DNA from: Cerioporus squamosus
Lineage: Eukaryota > Basidiomycota > Agaricomycetes > Polyporales > Polyporaceae
Length of the DNA stretch: 64,000 nt
Assembly: GCA_022592435.1 (NCBI GenBank)
Contig: JABYQS010000004.1
Coordinates: 248,001-312,000 of the forward strand
Reading direction: 5' to 3'
In this document: one piece after another, positions 11,734 to 24,351 of the stretch
How positions within the stretch are numbered: the stretch's first letter is position 1
How the letters are laid out: each line of letters starts with the position of its first letter
The notes under the pieces: generated by a model
Told to the model about the DNA's origin: nothing
Databases searched by the model: none
What the model saw: the letters and a program-made list of their open reading frames with translations, nothing else
Made by a program: the position numbers and the translations under genes

Positions 11734-13693
11734 TCACACCTCTTCGACGGGGTGTTTGTCCTGGCTGTCGAACTTGTATTGCTAGCTCAGTGCCACGCTA
11801 TCAGCGAACACCTGCGCGGTGCGCCGAACGGAACACTCACGTCGTGGTCCGCATCGCCGTCGTGCCGCGACTCCTTCGTGGTGTCGATCCGGATCGCGAT
11901 GCCCTCGCCGCGGCGCTGCGAAGGAGGAGCAAGTCAGCGCCGCACGCAGGGACAGGTTGACGAGAGATGTTATAACGTACGCCAGGCCCGTTCAGCATCG
12001 TTGCTGTGGGTTGCATGTCGCGGAGGGAGAGCGAGACGTCGTTCGCTGACCCTTCGCGCAGGTTCTTGCGAGCATTGAGAGTGGCCATGAGGGAGTTGGA
12101 GTAAACTATAGCCAGGGTGAGCATTGTCCTCTAGTGAGCGCGGACAGCAGAGTCACGTACGTCGGCCAATCAGGAAGTAGAACAAGATGTAGACGAAAGC
12201 GTTAGGCATCGCAAAGAATGTTATCAAGGATATGCAGGCGCAGACACTTCCGGAAGCAGTTGGTCAGTCAACGTGAAAGGAAGCATGGATTTTGGCTCGC
12301 GAACCTGGTAAGAAGACCGGTGTTTACAGCGAAGACGATCTATGGTGCACAGTGTCAATTTAGCTGGGACAAACGCCGCCGAACGAGGCACATACCAGTT
12401 TGTTAATGAGCGTGTTGGATTTAGAGAAGTTTGTGCGAGAGGTGTGTAGGATAGTACACAGGATGGCGGCGATGGCCACGTCGGCGGCGGCAGCGAAGAC
12501 ATTCATGCAGATGGAAAGTCCCTAGAAGCACGAAGTCATGAACAATCGCCCTGGCTGACGACACCGGCGGTAGGTACTTACACGAAGCTCGGTGAGGTCT
12601 TGGAACGTGCGCAGCCAAAACCTGGAGTGCGATGTGAGTCAGAGAACGGATCTTGCCCATGAGGCGAGCACTCACGCTCTAGCGGTGTATGTTGCTGACA
12701 CGCCTGCGATTAAAAGCTAAGTGAATGTGCGCCGATCCATCATGCTTGACGACATACCAAACTCCGCAGCGACCAGTATCCCCTGTGCATAGTAGTTTAG
12801 GGACTTGTAGGAGAGAGAAACTGTGTTGAGCACGTACCACAGGGACGACGAGGTACATCTTCTTCTCACTCAGTTTCCATACTCGGACAACGAAGAAGCT
12901 AGAGAATCCGTTCAGATATGGCCAACGGCATACAGATACCGGAGATACCTTTGCACGAAGAGACCGGTGAAAGCCTGTTGGGAGAGATGAGCGACGTCCT
13001 CCGCAGGAAACACCAGATCAACTCACATTGAAGAGGACCTCAGCGACGATCGTCCTGTTATTCGGCGGAGGTCAGTCACCGGCGATGTTGCCGAGCAGGG
13101 GGCGAGCTACGTACTTGTTGAGCATCGTCATAGCTACGGGGTTGCCATACTCCGAAATCAGGTACCAGTAGACTGTGAGCCGAAATCAGGGACACGCGAA
13201 CGGGTGACCCAGTGGCAGAGGACAACATACTGCTATGTGAGATCAAGGCCTACGTGCGTGGAGCCAGTTAGCCATGGCGGGTGGAACACCCGAGTCAACC
13301 TACCTGATGGATTGAATCCGATGCCCAGACAGACAAGACCTTGAAGACTATCAGCCGATGCAGTTGAGAATGGTGATGGAAGACGAACAAGCATCTTCAG
13401 GCTGGTCGAGTCGTTTTGGTACCGAGTGAAGTAGTAGTACATCTGAGAACAGGAGACTGGACAACTCGTCAGGTCAGAATCAGCCGCCACAGAGAACAAC
13501 ACTCACTGCCGTAGAAGCTGGCACAGGATTCATGGTTTCATTAGAGACTACTTGAAGTTAACCGAGCGACAACACTCACATGCCGGAGAGGATGACTCCA
13601 ATCAGGAGTGCACCCATACTATCGGAGAGTGGTTAGAGTCTAGGGAAGGTGCGAGCCAGAGGTGAGTACTGACGTCTCGTCTATTACAGCCAT
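11734..13693 (-). CDS. DUF6534-domain seven-helix membrane protein, 19 exons
   Basis: Integral membrane protein of a family that is large in Agaricomycetes and has no known function. Nineteen exons were traced, starting 13693-13674, 13618-13580, 13517-13507 (11 nt), 13456 onward, and ending with a short exon at the TGA at 11734. They assemble to about 320 residues. Hydrophobic segments alternate through the protein: MGALLIGVILSGIFYG, YWYLISEYGNP, TIVAEVLFNAFTGLFVQ, MYLVVPVGILVAAEFG, and a long one around AADVAIAAILCTILHTSR. The DUF6534 block runs from GLSICMNVFAAAADVA through LINKL, VNTGLLTSVCA and LYSNSLMATLNARKNLR. The C-terminus is polar and presumably cytosolic. Coding exons average only about 50 nt. 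Family assignment is firm; each individual splice site is a hand call. Confidence 0.8.
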
Positions 13694-14748
13694 GGCGGGC
13701 GAGTGTCCGAGAGGTGAGAGGGAGAGGAAGCTGGGAGTCCGTGGCCGGGGCTCTGGGGAGGCGCAGCGTGCACAAGAGGTTTTTGACTGGCGACGAGCGA
13801 CTGTGGAGTACGACGACGTACGTGATCCAGCAAGGTCATCGAAGCTTCCACATTCCAAGAAGGCGAGACCGCACTCATGTGCTGGGAGCGAAGAACCGGA
13901 GTGCAGGTTGACCCAATGAATAGAATGCCATCGGATAGCCTTGCGAGGCAATCGAGTGAACTAGCGAGTTGCTCGTCCGGGACGCGTGGCGCAGGTTCTG
14001 CGTAACAACCCGCGGACAGGAGACATCCAGGTAAGGTAGTCGAGTATCTGTGAAAAAGGAGTACGAGGACAGCAGGTCACACCGGGTCTACGCATGCGGT
14101 GAGCAGACCGTTCTGACGGGGACAGGCGGAGTACATACTGGCCAAAGAGTGTGCACAATTAATAGCGGCAGGCAGCCCCGGGGACACACCTAGTCCGGGG
14201 GCTCGAGAAACGGGGACATGCGACCTCAAAGTGGAAGCCTTCTTGCCCCGTAACAGGCCCGAGTCTTCGGAGCTGTCCCGGCTGTTGGAGGGTACGGTTG
14301 CCGGAGCCAGCCCAGGATTATGTACTGTCTTGAAGAAGCAGCCATGGTATAAGGAACGACTTCCTGGAACAGGATGTGACGAGTTCGTCCGGACGTCTGC
14401 AGGTCAGTAAGAGCCGTCAGTTCGCTCGCATTCGCGGAATCCTTAGGGCCATTACATGCGCTATTAGCTTCGAGATGTACGAGAGCATGCCATCCATGCT
14501 TTTCGAATACTTGTCAAGCGAGGGTCCGCGGAGTCTTGCAGTGGACGGTCGTCGGTGAGGGAACGGCGCAAGGTGGCGACGGTCTCGGTTCGAACCTAGA
14601 CGACTGCCCGAAACGGAGTGACAGCCACTGCAGGCGCCCATGCAGCCACGTGCCCCGGATTTTCCAGCGCGACTGCTGCACTCGGGCTGCTCAGTGCTCT
14701 CCTGTGTCTGTCCACTCCGACTTGTCTTCCCGGCCCTCTCAGTTCCTA
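13694..14748. other. Intergenic between divergent DUF6534 gene and bL12m gene
   Basis: About 1 kb without a recognisable gene. Open frames on both strands have no conserved motif. Confidence 0.45.
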
Positions 14749-15661
14749 ATGGCGGTCAGCTGCTCCTTCCCATACTCGATGTGCTTGCGTTCTTACGCCT
14801 CTGCAGACCCGGTGTTCCTCCGCCCTTCGTGCCTTCTCCAGGACATGTCGCGCGACGACGCGGTCAGTCTCCGCCCGCTGTTGCGTGTCTCGCGCACCCC
14901 GCTGACCTGGCCTATCTCAGGCCTCGGGCATTTGCTGGCCCCTCACGCTCCCTGGCGACTGAGGCCGCTGCATCGTCGTCAACGTCTGCGCCCCCGCCGC
15001 CAGCGGACCCGAAGCTCAACAAGATTGTCGACGACATCTCCGACCTGACCCTCCTCCAGGCTGCGGACCTCGTCACGCTCCTCAAGGTGCGCATGCGTGT
15101 TTGTGTACTTGTCATGCGGACTTCTGAGACCCACCTGCCCTCCATGTAGTCGCGACTGAACATCCAGGAGATTGCCATGCCCGCGGCGCCAGCAGCTGCA
15201 CCTGCTGCCGCTCCTGCTGAGGAGACCGAAGCGGTACGTCCCATTTGCATCATGCGACCCGTGCAAGCAATGAACATGCGGGATGCGCGCAACGTGTAGG
15301 AGAAGCCGAAGGAGAAGACCGTCTTCAACGTGAAGCTCGAGGCCTTCGACGCCGCCGCGAAGCCCAAGATCATCCGCGAGGTCAAGGCCATGGTCCCCAA
15401 CCTCACGCTGATCGAGGTACGTGCCCCTGATCGCAGCTTCCCTTTCCACGCTGCTCACGACGATCCCCCTTCTCACTCCTCACCCGCGCAAACACCCACC
15501 CCACCCCCGCGTGCGGTTTCCGCGCCCGGTTCCCGCACCTCCAGGCGAAGAAGTTCGTCGAGTCGCTACCGCAGGTTCTCAAGGAGGGCCTGTCCAAGGA
15601 GGACGCGGAGAAGCTCAAAAAGACGTTCACCGACCTCGGCGCGACGGTCGCGCTCGAGTAA
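14749..15661 (+). CDS. MRPL12: Mitochondrial ribosomal protein bL12m (L7/L12)
   Basis: Stalk protein of the mitochondrial large ribosomal subunit that recruits translation factors. Exons: 14749-14754, 14807-14862, 14921-15086, 15150-15233, 15300-15416, 15545-15661; 181 residues. The first coding exon is only ATG-GCG; its donor GTCAGC and the acceptor CTGCAG enclose a 52-nt intron, giving a convincing presequence (MATRCSSALRAFSRTCRATT). The N-terminal dimerisation segment NKIVDDISDLTLLQAADLV is followed by an Ala/Pro hinge (PAAPAAAPAAAPAEE). The C-terminal domain has VFNVKLEAFDAAAKPKIIRE, VKAMVPNLTLIEAKKFVES and KEDAEKLKKTFTDLGA. An alternative ATG at 14640 also runs in frame but needs an implausible 80-residue leader. 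Confidence 0.88.
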
Positions 15662-16323
15662 TCGCGGGCACGAGTCCAGGTCTACGGGTCATTGTCTGCA
15701 TCGTACATCCTACATTAATGGTCATACTACTGCCTCCACTCCCTGCGTGTGCGATCCCTCCCCGGACTCGGCCTTGGCCTCGTGCCGCTTCTGATACGCC
15801 CCGCCGGACACGATTTAGCGACACGAACAGAAGGAGAAAAGTCCGGCCTTCCAGTTCGACCGTACTGCGTGAAACGTCGGACGTGGCAACGGCGAGCGAG
15901 GCACAGAACGGCGGCGCCGACGTTTCGCAGAGGGCATCGGACCCGGCAGAGGAAAAAATGCCGAAGCGGCTCATTGGGTCATTGTCCATGACGACAGTAC
16001 AGCGGATTATAGCAAGTTCATATACAGACGCAGGTCGAATGCTCGGTGCAGCTACAGAAACAGTAGTAGAGCAGTCGTGAATAGGGGAAGACGGAAGAGG
16101 TAAGGTGATAGGCTAACGGAGGATCGACGAGAAAATGAGAGGAGGTTCATCGGGAATCGGAGAGCCGCGCGGCACGAACGTTTCCATCGAGAGCGAGTAA
16201 CAAGCAAAAGGGGGAGGAAATGGAAGGGAAGAGCGAGCGAGCGAACGTCGCCTGCTGTTGCAGGACGTGCATCCGCCGGGACTCGGAGGCCGGGCGTGTG
16301 GGCGTGCTATCGCCGCCGCATGC
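15662..16323. other. Convergent intergenic region bL12m/NOT3-5
   Basis: 3' flanks of two convergent genes. Purine-rich near 16080-16250. No coding gene recognised. Confidence 0.45.
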
Positions 16324-19300
16324 TTAGTCCTCGGAGAGGTAGCGGTACTCGAACCGGAAGTCGCTCTTCTTGCGCTGGCACCACGAGCCTTCCCAGTCGA
16401 AATAGACGTACACGCCTTGCTCGTACTCCTCCGTGATGGCTTGCGGCTCGGAGTGCCGCTGGAACCACGTCAGGTACTTCACGTGGAAGCGCCACGACTG
16501 CCGCTTGAGCTCTTTCGCAGCGAGGTACCTGTGACGACGGGAGCCGCGATGCGGGATGTCAGTTATGCGCGTGGGTTTGGGGTGGGCTGGACTCACTGCT
16601 GGTACGTGCCAGGGTGATAGTAGAACACGTAGAAGAGCGTCTCGACGTCCAATTGCGAGAATATGCCCGGGGTGCTGAGCAGAGGGTGCGGCACCTGAGG
16701 GTAGTACGATGGTGTCTGGATGGGGTTCCGTGGCACGTAGTACTTCGGCCTATATCAAGGAAGTAGTAGGGTAAGTGAATATCCTTACGGCATCGGGAGA
16801 CCTATTCACGCACTTCTCGGTGTCTTGCGGTTGCGGCATGCTCGAGTAGCTTCCCTGCAACAGCTTGTGGACCTGGTCGAGGTTCGACATCCGGTGTGGC
16901 GCTATGCACCCGAAGTCTCATCAGCATCCCTGCCACGCCGCAACGGCTAACAAAGGGCTCCGGCAAAGCGAGACACGCACCCTTCTGCTTCACGCTCTCA
17001 AAGGACATTACCAAGTCCGACAACGAGCCGGGGAACGCGTTCGCCCGCGGCTGCTGCAGTGGTACGGGCAGCTGTGATGCTGCCGCTGATGGTGGACGAG
17101 CGCCCACCGCGCCCTGTGGAACCTTCGCTGGCTCGTTGTTGAGCAACACACCAGGGGGGAACTGTGGTTGTTGCTGCTGGGCAGGTGGAGGCATCGGTGA
17201 CGTGCCCGCGGAAGCGCCTGGTGCTGCTGAGAATGCTTGCGCTTGCTGTGGCAATGGTGAAGGCGTAGGCGGCGATTGTACCGTCGCTGCCGATGCTACA
17301 GAGACTCCGTTCGTCTGTGACCCAGATGATGCCGGTTCTTGTGGTGCAGGATTCTGGAGGGTTAATGGTTAAGCATGACATGACATGTGGACGTAGCATG
17401 GTGGACACGCACTGAGACGCCTGGTGGTTGCAACGATGTTGGCGATGATAGCGATGCTGGAAGTGTACGTCATCAATTAGGCAGCCCCCCACGTACTTGG
17501 GAGAATGCCAAACCTTTCCGCGCCGCCGTGCGCAATGGTGACGATGTTGCTGCAGGGGCGCCGATCGAACTGGGAGTGGCGTCAAGCAGCGCAGGAGAGC
17601 CGTGAGCAGAATACAAGGAGTCGTCTGGCGGATAAGATACGGACGCAGCAGACGAGAGCATCGGACTTGTTACAGAAGGGTGCGTAAGACTCGGCGATGA
17701 AGTCACGGCAGAACGTTGGTCTGTAGGTATTGAACTCGACGGTGTCGTTGATGAAGCTGATGGCGTTGGTGGTACAACCGTTGTTTGCGCAGGAGGTGGT
17801 GCCGGTGCCTGTGGTGCCTGTGTTGATGCCGGAGGTGCGACAGCTGCAGCAGCAACCTTCGCGTATCCTGATGGGGGATTTCGTGGAGGCGCAGGCGTCT
17901 TCACCATGCTTGCTACAGATTGCTGCGCAAAGTTCGCATGTAATGGCGGTGGTGGTGGTTTCGCCGCTACGACCATGGTTAGCGACTTTGTAGCGATAGA
18001 AATCACTAACAACGCACGTTCTGCTGCTGCTATTGATTGCTCTGTAGAGGCAAATGATCAGTGTCGTTCAGGTCACATAATCTCTACGACTCACTTCTTT
18101 GTTGCAGTGTCGTCGCAGCTTTTTTCAAAACCGGACTGTCGCGTTTACTGCTTGTCACACTCTCCTCATCATGCTTCTTCGCTGGTGTTCGTACAGGCAG
18201 ACCTGGTGAACAGTGAGACCCCAACGGAAACGGACATGAAAGAGCCGACGCACCTTCACTTGCCTCCTCCGAATCTTCACTCTCGCTCTCATCATGCGGG
18301 ATTCGGAACTTCTCCTCCTCCTCATCGAGATTGAGCTCGTCGTACACGCCTTCGTACTCATCGAAGTCCTCATCCTTCCCCGTATGATGAGAAGAAAGAA
18401 CGGAAACGGATACTGTGAACTTACCATATTGCTCTCCACGAAGTACTTCACGTCGTCTTGGAGAGCAAGGACCTTGTCGGTCGCCAGCGTGCCGTTGTCC
18501 AGTAACCGGAGGATGATCTCGAGTCGGCTGATATGCCACTTTCTCCGCTCATTCAGCCTCTCGAGCGCCTCTAACCGCTCAGCCGCTGCCCCTCCAGACT
18601 TGTTCTTCTTCTTTCCACCGCCCTGCAGAGTCTCAATTTCTGCCTCGGCCGTCTCGACTTGAACCATGAGGTCATCCATCATCTGCTGTACCCAGCTCAT
18701 GGTGTCGACCTTCTCCTGCTGCTTCGGGTCGAGCTTCGAAGCCTGAGTAAGGCCCTCTTTCGAGAATGCCTTCGTCTTCATCTCCTTCTCGCATGCTTTG
18801 AACTTCTCCATTTGCTGTACACGAACATGGCGTTACAGGAATGGGCAACAACAGTTGGGAGGAAAGCGACCGAGAGGAGGGCGAACCAAACAAAGTCATC
18901 AGCATACGCAAGGCTTCGCATGACCATGGCCACCGTCCTCTGCACGCGTCCACTTCCCACCAGGAGCACGCAGAGGCAGCCCAAGTCAGATACAAGGGTG
19001 TGTGGTAACGTGCTTACCGTCTCAATGAGTTTCCGGTTCTCGAGCAATGCCGACTTGTCCTTGATGTCATTGCTCGCAACCCACGTCTTGATTTGGTCAC
19101 GCAACCGTTGCAGTTTCTTGATCTGCGTCTTCAGGTCTGTCTCCTGCTTCTCCTTCTGTGTCTGGTTGGTGGACGCCTGCATCTTCTCGTATATGCTCTC
19201 GAAGAGCTCGACGCCCTCCGCGACCTTCTTCAAGGTCCGGTCAATTTCGGCTGTTCAAGTGATGCATCAGCACCGTTGGTGGTCCTTAAATGGGGTAGAG

Positions 19301-19328
19301 ACGTACTTTGCAGCTTTCGTGCTGCCAT
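16324..19328 (-). CDS. NOT3: CCR4-NOT complex subunit NOT3/NOT5
   Basis: Subunit of the CCR4-NOT deadenylase complex (mRNA decay and transcription control). Ten exons: 19328-19307, 19250-19018, 18814-18425, 18374-18254, 18202-18095, 18041-17497, 17353-16981, 16901-16814, 16749-16597, 16528-16324; 745 residues. The N-terminal Not3 coiled-coil domain is complete (residues 1-240: [56 protein letters not shown]), then the acidic [17 protein letters not shown]. The middle is Pro/Ala/Ser/Gln-rich and probably disordered. The C-terminal NOT box holds [38 protein letters not shown] and the end [19 protein letters not shown]. The intron between exons 2 and 3 is long for this locus (203 nt). Confidence 0.92.
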
Positions 19329-20595
19329 GGTGAGGTACTCGAGCCACAGGAATAGTCAGGGGAGGAGGGCAAGCGAGAGTTTCAAAGCGCTGACCTCGGT
19401 CGGATGATTGGGTCTGTGTTTGTCCCCCAATTTGGGCCGTGTCACGTGTAATGCCCATAGAAGGAAGCCCACGAGGCTCGTACAACGCCTCAGATTCCTC
19501 CGGGCTTCGAGCTGTTGCTATGATGTCTACGGTTCACTACGTGGAGATGTCCATACGACGTGTGTGATGGTTGATATTGATATTGGCTGCGCTACGCACA
19601 AACGACATACTGAGGCCTCTGAAGGCGCAGTGGTGACCACCCTCGATAGGCTCGTTGCGTCTCGAGGACTGGTGAATCTGAAGTCCGTGCTACCGTCTGA
19701 CTAGAACATCTATATCGCGCCCTATATGCAGACGAGGCCGTAGGACAAAAAGTTCCACAAAGAGCGCGTGACACATCGCGAAGCATGGATCCAACTACTG
19801 GTACCATCTGCATCTGGAGGATCTAGTCAATTATGCGGAGACAGTCGCAGTAGGTCGCAATCCAACAGCATGTTGTGACACCCGTAGACGCACTGAGCTG
19901 CGGAGAATGAGAGTGCAGTCGGGTTGTCATGGAGAAACGTAGACGCTCCACAGAGCAGATTGTACGGAATGTACATGCTCACTGCCTCCGAAGATGGGCT
20001 AGAAGTCGGTCCAAAGTCGAAGGCAACCGGGAAATGGGTCTGGCAGTGTCTGGTGGGAAGTCCGGAACAGCGGCTGAGCTTGGCTAAGTGCGAGTTGCCA
20101 AGTGAGCACCGAGCAGCACGCGCATAGCCTGGCAGTGGTTGGCAGTGGACGGGAGTCTGGAGACCGTCAGAGCTTCTCACTTGCTGATGGGATCACCGAA
20201 GTCTGACGTCAATCCTGGCTGTTGACGGTGACAGGAAGCGTTCGCGGCAACTGTCAAACGGCACGGACGCGGAGGAGAGCAGCTGCTAGAGAGGCCGGGG
20301 GGTGGAGGATGGTGGGAGGAAGAAGAGGACGAGGAGGGCACCAGGAAGGCGGGACACATCCGGATATCGAGAACCGGGATGGCGCTACGATGAGACCGCA
20401 GGCGGTGATTGGCCAGGAGCCCCTTGATGTGCCAAATCGGGATGGGTAACAATTGGTAGCTATCCGTGGGAATGTTCACCATAGGGCGAAGAAGACGAGC
20501 CGGGCATGTCTCGCAGATAATACACCCTGCGGGTCCCCTTCTCGTCCCCTCCTTCTCCCTCACGCCTTTTCACGACCAGTTACTATCCTTTCGCT
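19329..20595. other. Intergenic between divergent NOT3/5 and BEM1
   Basis: About 1.27 kb. Purine-rich just ahead of 20300-20350 and pyrimidine-rich immediately upstream of BEM1 (20530-20590), as is common in fungal promoters. No gene recognised. Confidence 0.45.
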
Positions 20596-22746
20596 ATGAA
20601 GTCCCTCCGCAAGTCATTGAATGGCAACAAAGACCACCACCACCACATCTCTACCCCCGCTCCCCTTCCTGCACTCTCCAAGCCGGCGACGGCCATCCAA
20701 CCTCCCAAGAAGGTCATCAGGGCAATCAACTCCTACAAGTCTAATGCACCCCAGGAGCTCTCCTTTGAGAAGGGCGACTTCTTCCATGTTCTGCACGATA
20801 ACGGTGGACTGTGGTATGAAGCCCACAATCCAATGACCGGTTCGCGAGGGCTCGTTCCGTCCCACTTGTTCGAGGAATTCACAAAAGGCGCCGCTACGTG
20901 AGTCCGATAAATTCCTGCCATGAACGCAATCAGCCAAACAAAACCCTAGACCTCGCTCTCCCAAGATTCCTAGCCCATCCGATCGCATGTCCAGCATATC
21001 TAGCGCCAAGCCGTCTCCAACCTCGCCGAAGCTGAAGACATACTATGCCATCGTCCTCCATGACTTTACTGCCGAGCGTGCAGACGAGCTTGACGCTAGG
21101 TCGGGCGACCCTGTCACCGTCGTTGCGCAATCGAACCGCGAATGGTTCGTGGCGAAGCCCATAGGCCGACTCGGACGACCGGGCCTTATCCCAGTGTCTT
21201 TCGTCGAGATCCGAGACCCCGCCACGGGCAAACCTGTCGAGAATGTGCTGGATCTGATCGACAGCGGGCAGTTGCCTCGAGTAGAGGAGTGGAAGCGCGC
21301 CGTACTCAACTACAAGGCGAACAGCATCTCGTTGGGTGTCCTCGACGATTCCCCTCACCAACTTCGACGGGCTATCGAGCCTCTACCTCACCTATGGAAC
21401 CTGCGATCATGGTGCAGGGCGCGACTCCTCTACCAGATCAATCGGAGCAGCAACCGCCAGCCGACCCTCCTCGTGCCCCTCCTTCCAATCTACTCCCGGA
21501 AGGCATCCTCCTCTCCGCCGAGATTAAGTCCTATCATTTTGAAGCGGAGGAGTACTGGTTCCGCGTGCATGCCATCTACCAGCCTTATGGCAATCGCTCA
21601 CACTCGCTTCCTCCCGCAAAGGAGCTGGTCCTCTTCCGTTCCTACAACGACTTCTACGACTTCCAAGTCGAGCTGCTGGACACTTTCCCGTACGAGGCCG
21701 GACGCCCCGACACGAGCACGCGGATACTGCCTTACATGCCCGGCCCGGTCGACGTGGTCGACAACGAGATTACCATGAGCAGGCGAGACGAGCTGGACGA
21801 GTATCTTCAGAAGCTCTGCGCCCTCAAGACGTACGCCCGATATATCCTGGAACATACCCTCGTCCGTTCGTTCTGTTCGCTCAAGCCTGGAGATGGAGAA
21901 GTGAACGTCGAGCCCCGGCGTGGCGAGATGGATGCACTTCGCAAATCCAAGTACGAAGACGAGCGGCAGAGCTATGCGGATCCCAACGCTGCTGCCGACC
22001 GGATCTCTCGCCTTCGTGTGTCGCCACACCCCGAGAACCGCTTGAGTGATGCTTCTCGATACGACGATGACGATGCAGACCCAGCACCACTCAATGGCGA
22101 CCCTTACTATGCGAACGGGACAACACGGGAGCACGAACATGTCCGTTCGCAGTCCAGAACAGCGAACCATACACGTGCAGACTCACAGAATTCCTTCCGC
22201 CGTCCCGCCGACTCCGTTCTGCCACGCTCACATTCACCAGCTATCACATCACAATCCTACTCCCGTGGACACTCCCCCGCTCCCAGTCGCGAGCTCCCGC
22301 GGAGTCGCACCCCACTTGAGATCGATCCTCATGAAGCGAACGCCGCATCCCGTTCGTCCCTCTCGTCATCACACGACCCATCTCCAGTCTCAATGCGCTC
22401 TTCACAAGCAGGCTCTGTGCACACTGCTGCCACCTCTGTCTCTGGACGGTCACGTTCTGCGTCGAACGCAGCCTACAATCCTCCTATCTCAGCGACGAAT
22501 CCCAACGCGGCATTCCTGAAGATCAAGATCTTCGACCGTGTATCGGACGACCTCGTCGCCATCCGCGTACATCCCAAGGTCACCCATGCGCAGCTCATGG
22601 ACAAGGTGCAGGCGCGCCTCGGCGGGAACGTGCTCGCGCTCCGGTTCCGCGACAGCCTTAGCAACGAGTTTGTCCCGCTCGAGAGCGACGGCGATCTACG
22701 GGGATGGCTCGACAGCACCGACCGGCACGTCCTCTATGCGGAGTAG
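20596..22746 (+). CDS. BEM1: Polarity scaffold BEM1 (SH3-SH3-PX-PB1)
   Basis: Scaffold that links active Cdc42, its exchange factor and PAK kinases at sites of polarised growth. Exons: 20596-20897, 20950-21335, 21380-22746; 684 residues. First SH3 at about residues 38-98 (RAINSYKSNAPQELSFEKGD, GGLWYEAHNP). Second SH3 at about 130-190 (YYAIVLHDFTAERADELDAR, REWFVAKPIGRLGRPGLIP). PX domain at about 270-390 (EYWFRVHAIYQPYG, LFRSYNDFYDFQVELLDTFP). A Ser-rich linker follows, then the C-terminal PB1 (FLKIKIFDRVSDDLVAIRVH, SDGDLRGWLDS). The domain order is exactly that of yeast Bem1 and fission-yeast Scd2. The second intron is 44 nt; its donor GTGTCC is weak but needed for the frame. Confidence 0.93.
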
Positions 22747-24351
22747 ACGCGGAACCTTGTCTTTGCTATGGTGGTGGCGCTGCGGCGCCGCCGCTCGGAA
22801 CTGTGTGTATATGGAAGGATTTATCTCCCCGGCGCCGGCTGGGTTCTTGCTTCGGAGCGGCATCGAACGTACATACGTTATATATTGCCCGTACGCGTAC
22901 ATAATGGCTTCGATTTGTTCTGACTCTCGACATATCACCCCGTACTACCCATTCATTGCTTGAGAACTATTTTATTAGCCTACGCTGTTTCTTCCTCTGT
23001 GTTCCTCTAGTTTTGCTCTTCGATTCTATCACGAGTAATCTCCCCTTGACTCTGTCTTTCCTCTCACTAGGTTTGTGTGCCTCCTGTAGCACTCTGTACT
23101 TTCGATGCTCTGTACTCCCCGTCTGACATCTCTACCAACGATCTGCGACGCACTGTATTAGCTTTTCGGGGTGTGTAGCTGCTGCAGTCATTCCTGTCCG
23201 CAATCACCCGTTGAGCGGCATTGGTACGTGCCACATCTGGGCTACTGCTGTCGCCGACGCCAGGAGGTCGGACTCGCGCGACGCGAGTGGCGGTGCCGTG
23301 TTTTAGCTGAACGACGAGCGTACATATGTAACCACCATGACCCGCCAACCTGCGCACGCAAGGAGGGTAATGCAATCCTTCCACTCTTTGCGATCCGATG
23401 TACGATTTTATCGATGATGCTTCTCTGACAGATATGACGACAGTCTGTCGAACGAGTGCTCTGCATCCCCCGACGGAGTCCGTCCATCCGAGTCGTGCTG
23501 CATTCCCAGTCGCAAGGAAGCTCTCGTCCGGCTCAGACTCTCCTGTCACATAGCCTTCACGCTCAGCGATATAGTCGCCTCTCTGTACAAGCAAACCCTC
23601 GCACTTACCGGAAGCAGACACCGTTAGCTCCGCGTCACCCCCGCTCAGTTCGTCCACAGAGCAACGCTCTTAGACTCGTCTCATGTGCATTAGCTCATTG
23701 AGCTCTGAGGTGAGAGGGGCACCACGTATGCTGAGCATTTGCTTTCTGCGCTGTCGTCTTTAGGTGGCGTTGGAGCGACACTTCGGCATGCCAGGCCTAC
23801 ATGCCTTGTGACAGAAGCTCACACCGTATGGACCTCCGGTGGCTGCTCACCTGACGGCCCTATACGTGGGTTTCTTGGTGTAACACCTCAGGGTGGGTTC
23901 ATCGCAGCGGAAATGAGGCAAACGTGGGACAAGACATGTCAGTAGATGACGACTCTGTCGCGGATAGCTATCACTACAGATCTATGGTGTTGTGATCCGT
24001 GTGCGTGCCTGCGTAGAACCATAGTACTGTTGCTTGCAATTGGTAGGCGTTGCGGAAATTGGAACTGCGTGCAAGGGTGACCATGAATGATGACGGTATG
24101 GAATGAACGGCGGCACTACAGTTCAGTATAAGTTCAGTAAGCTTATATACCGCTCGAGGAGCAAGTCGCAAGCGCCGGGCCCCGTACCGCTGAGGCGTGC
24201 TGCAACCGCGTTGCAAGTCGCCTCCACCCTCCTAGAAACGCCCGATACCCTATTCCCACCACTTCCACGTCCTCGCAGCATGCTCTGAATGCTCCCTACA
24301 ATCTTTTAATTCCCGTCGGACCGATTGCACCTTCTACCAGCTGCCGGAGAG
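22747..24351. other. Intergenic, no gene recognised
   Basis: About 1.6 kb between BEM1 and the GAR-domain gene, both on the plus strand. A 196-codon open frame on the minus strand (23067-23657) has no motif, no hydrophobic pattern and no sensible exon partners, so it is not called. Confidence 0.4.

Noticed and set aside
14640..15149. ATG at 14640 as start of bL12m
   Set aside because: In frame, but gives an 80-residue Cys/Pro-rich leader unlike a presequence; the two-intron model from 14749 fits both phases and family better.
23067..23657. 196-codon minus-strand frame in the BEM1 downstream region
   Set aside because: No motif, no compositional signal and no splice partners; length is within what GC-rich DNA gives by chance.
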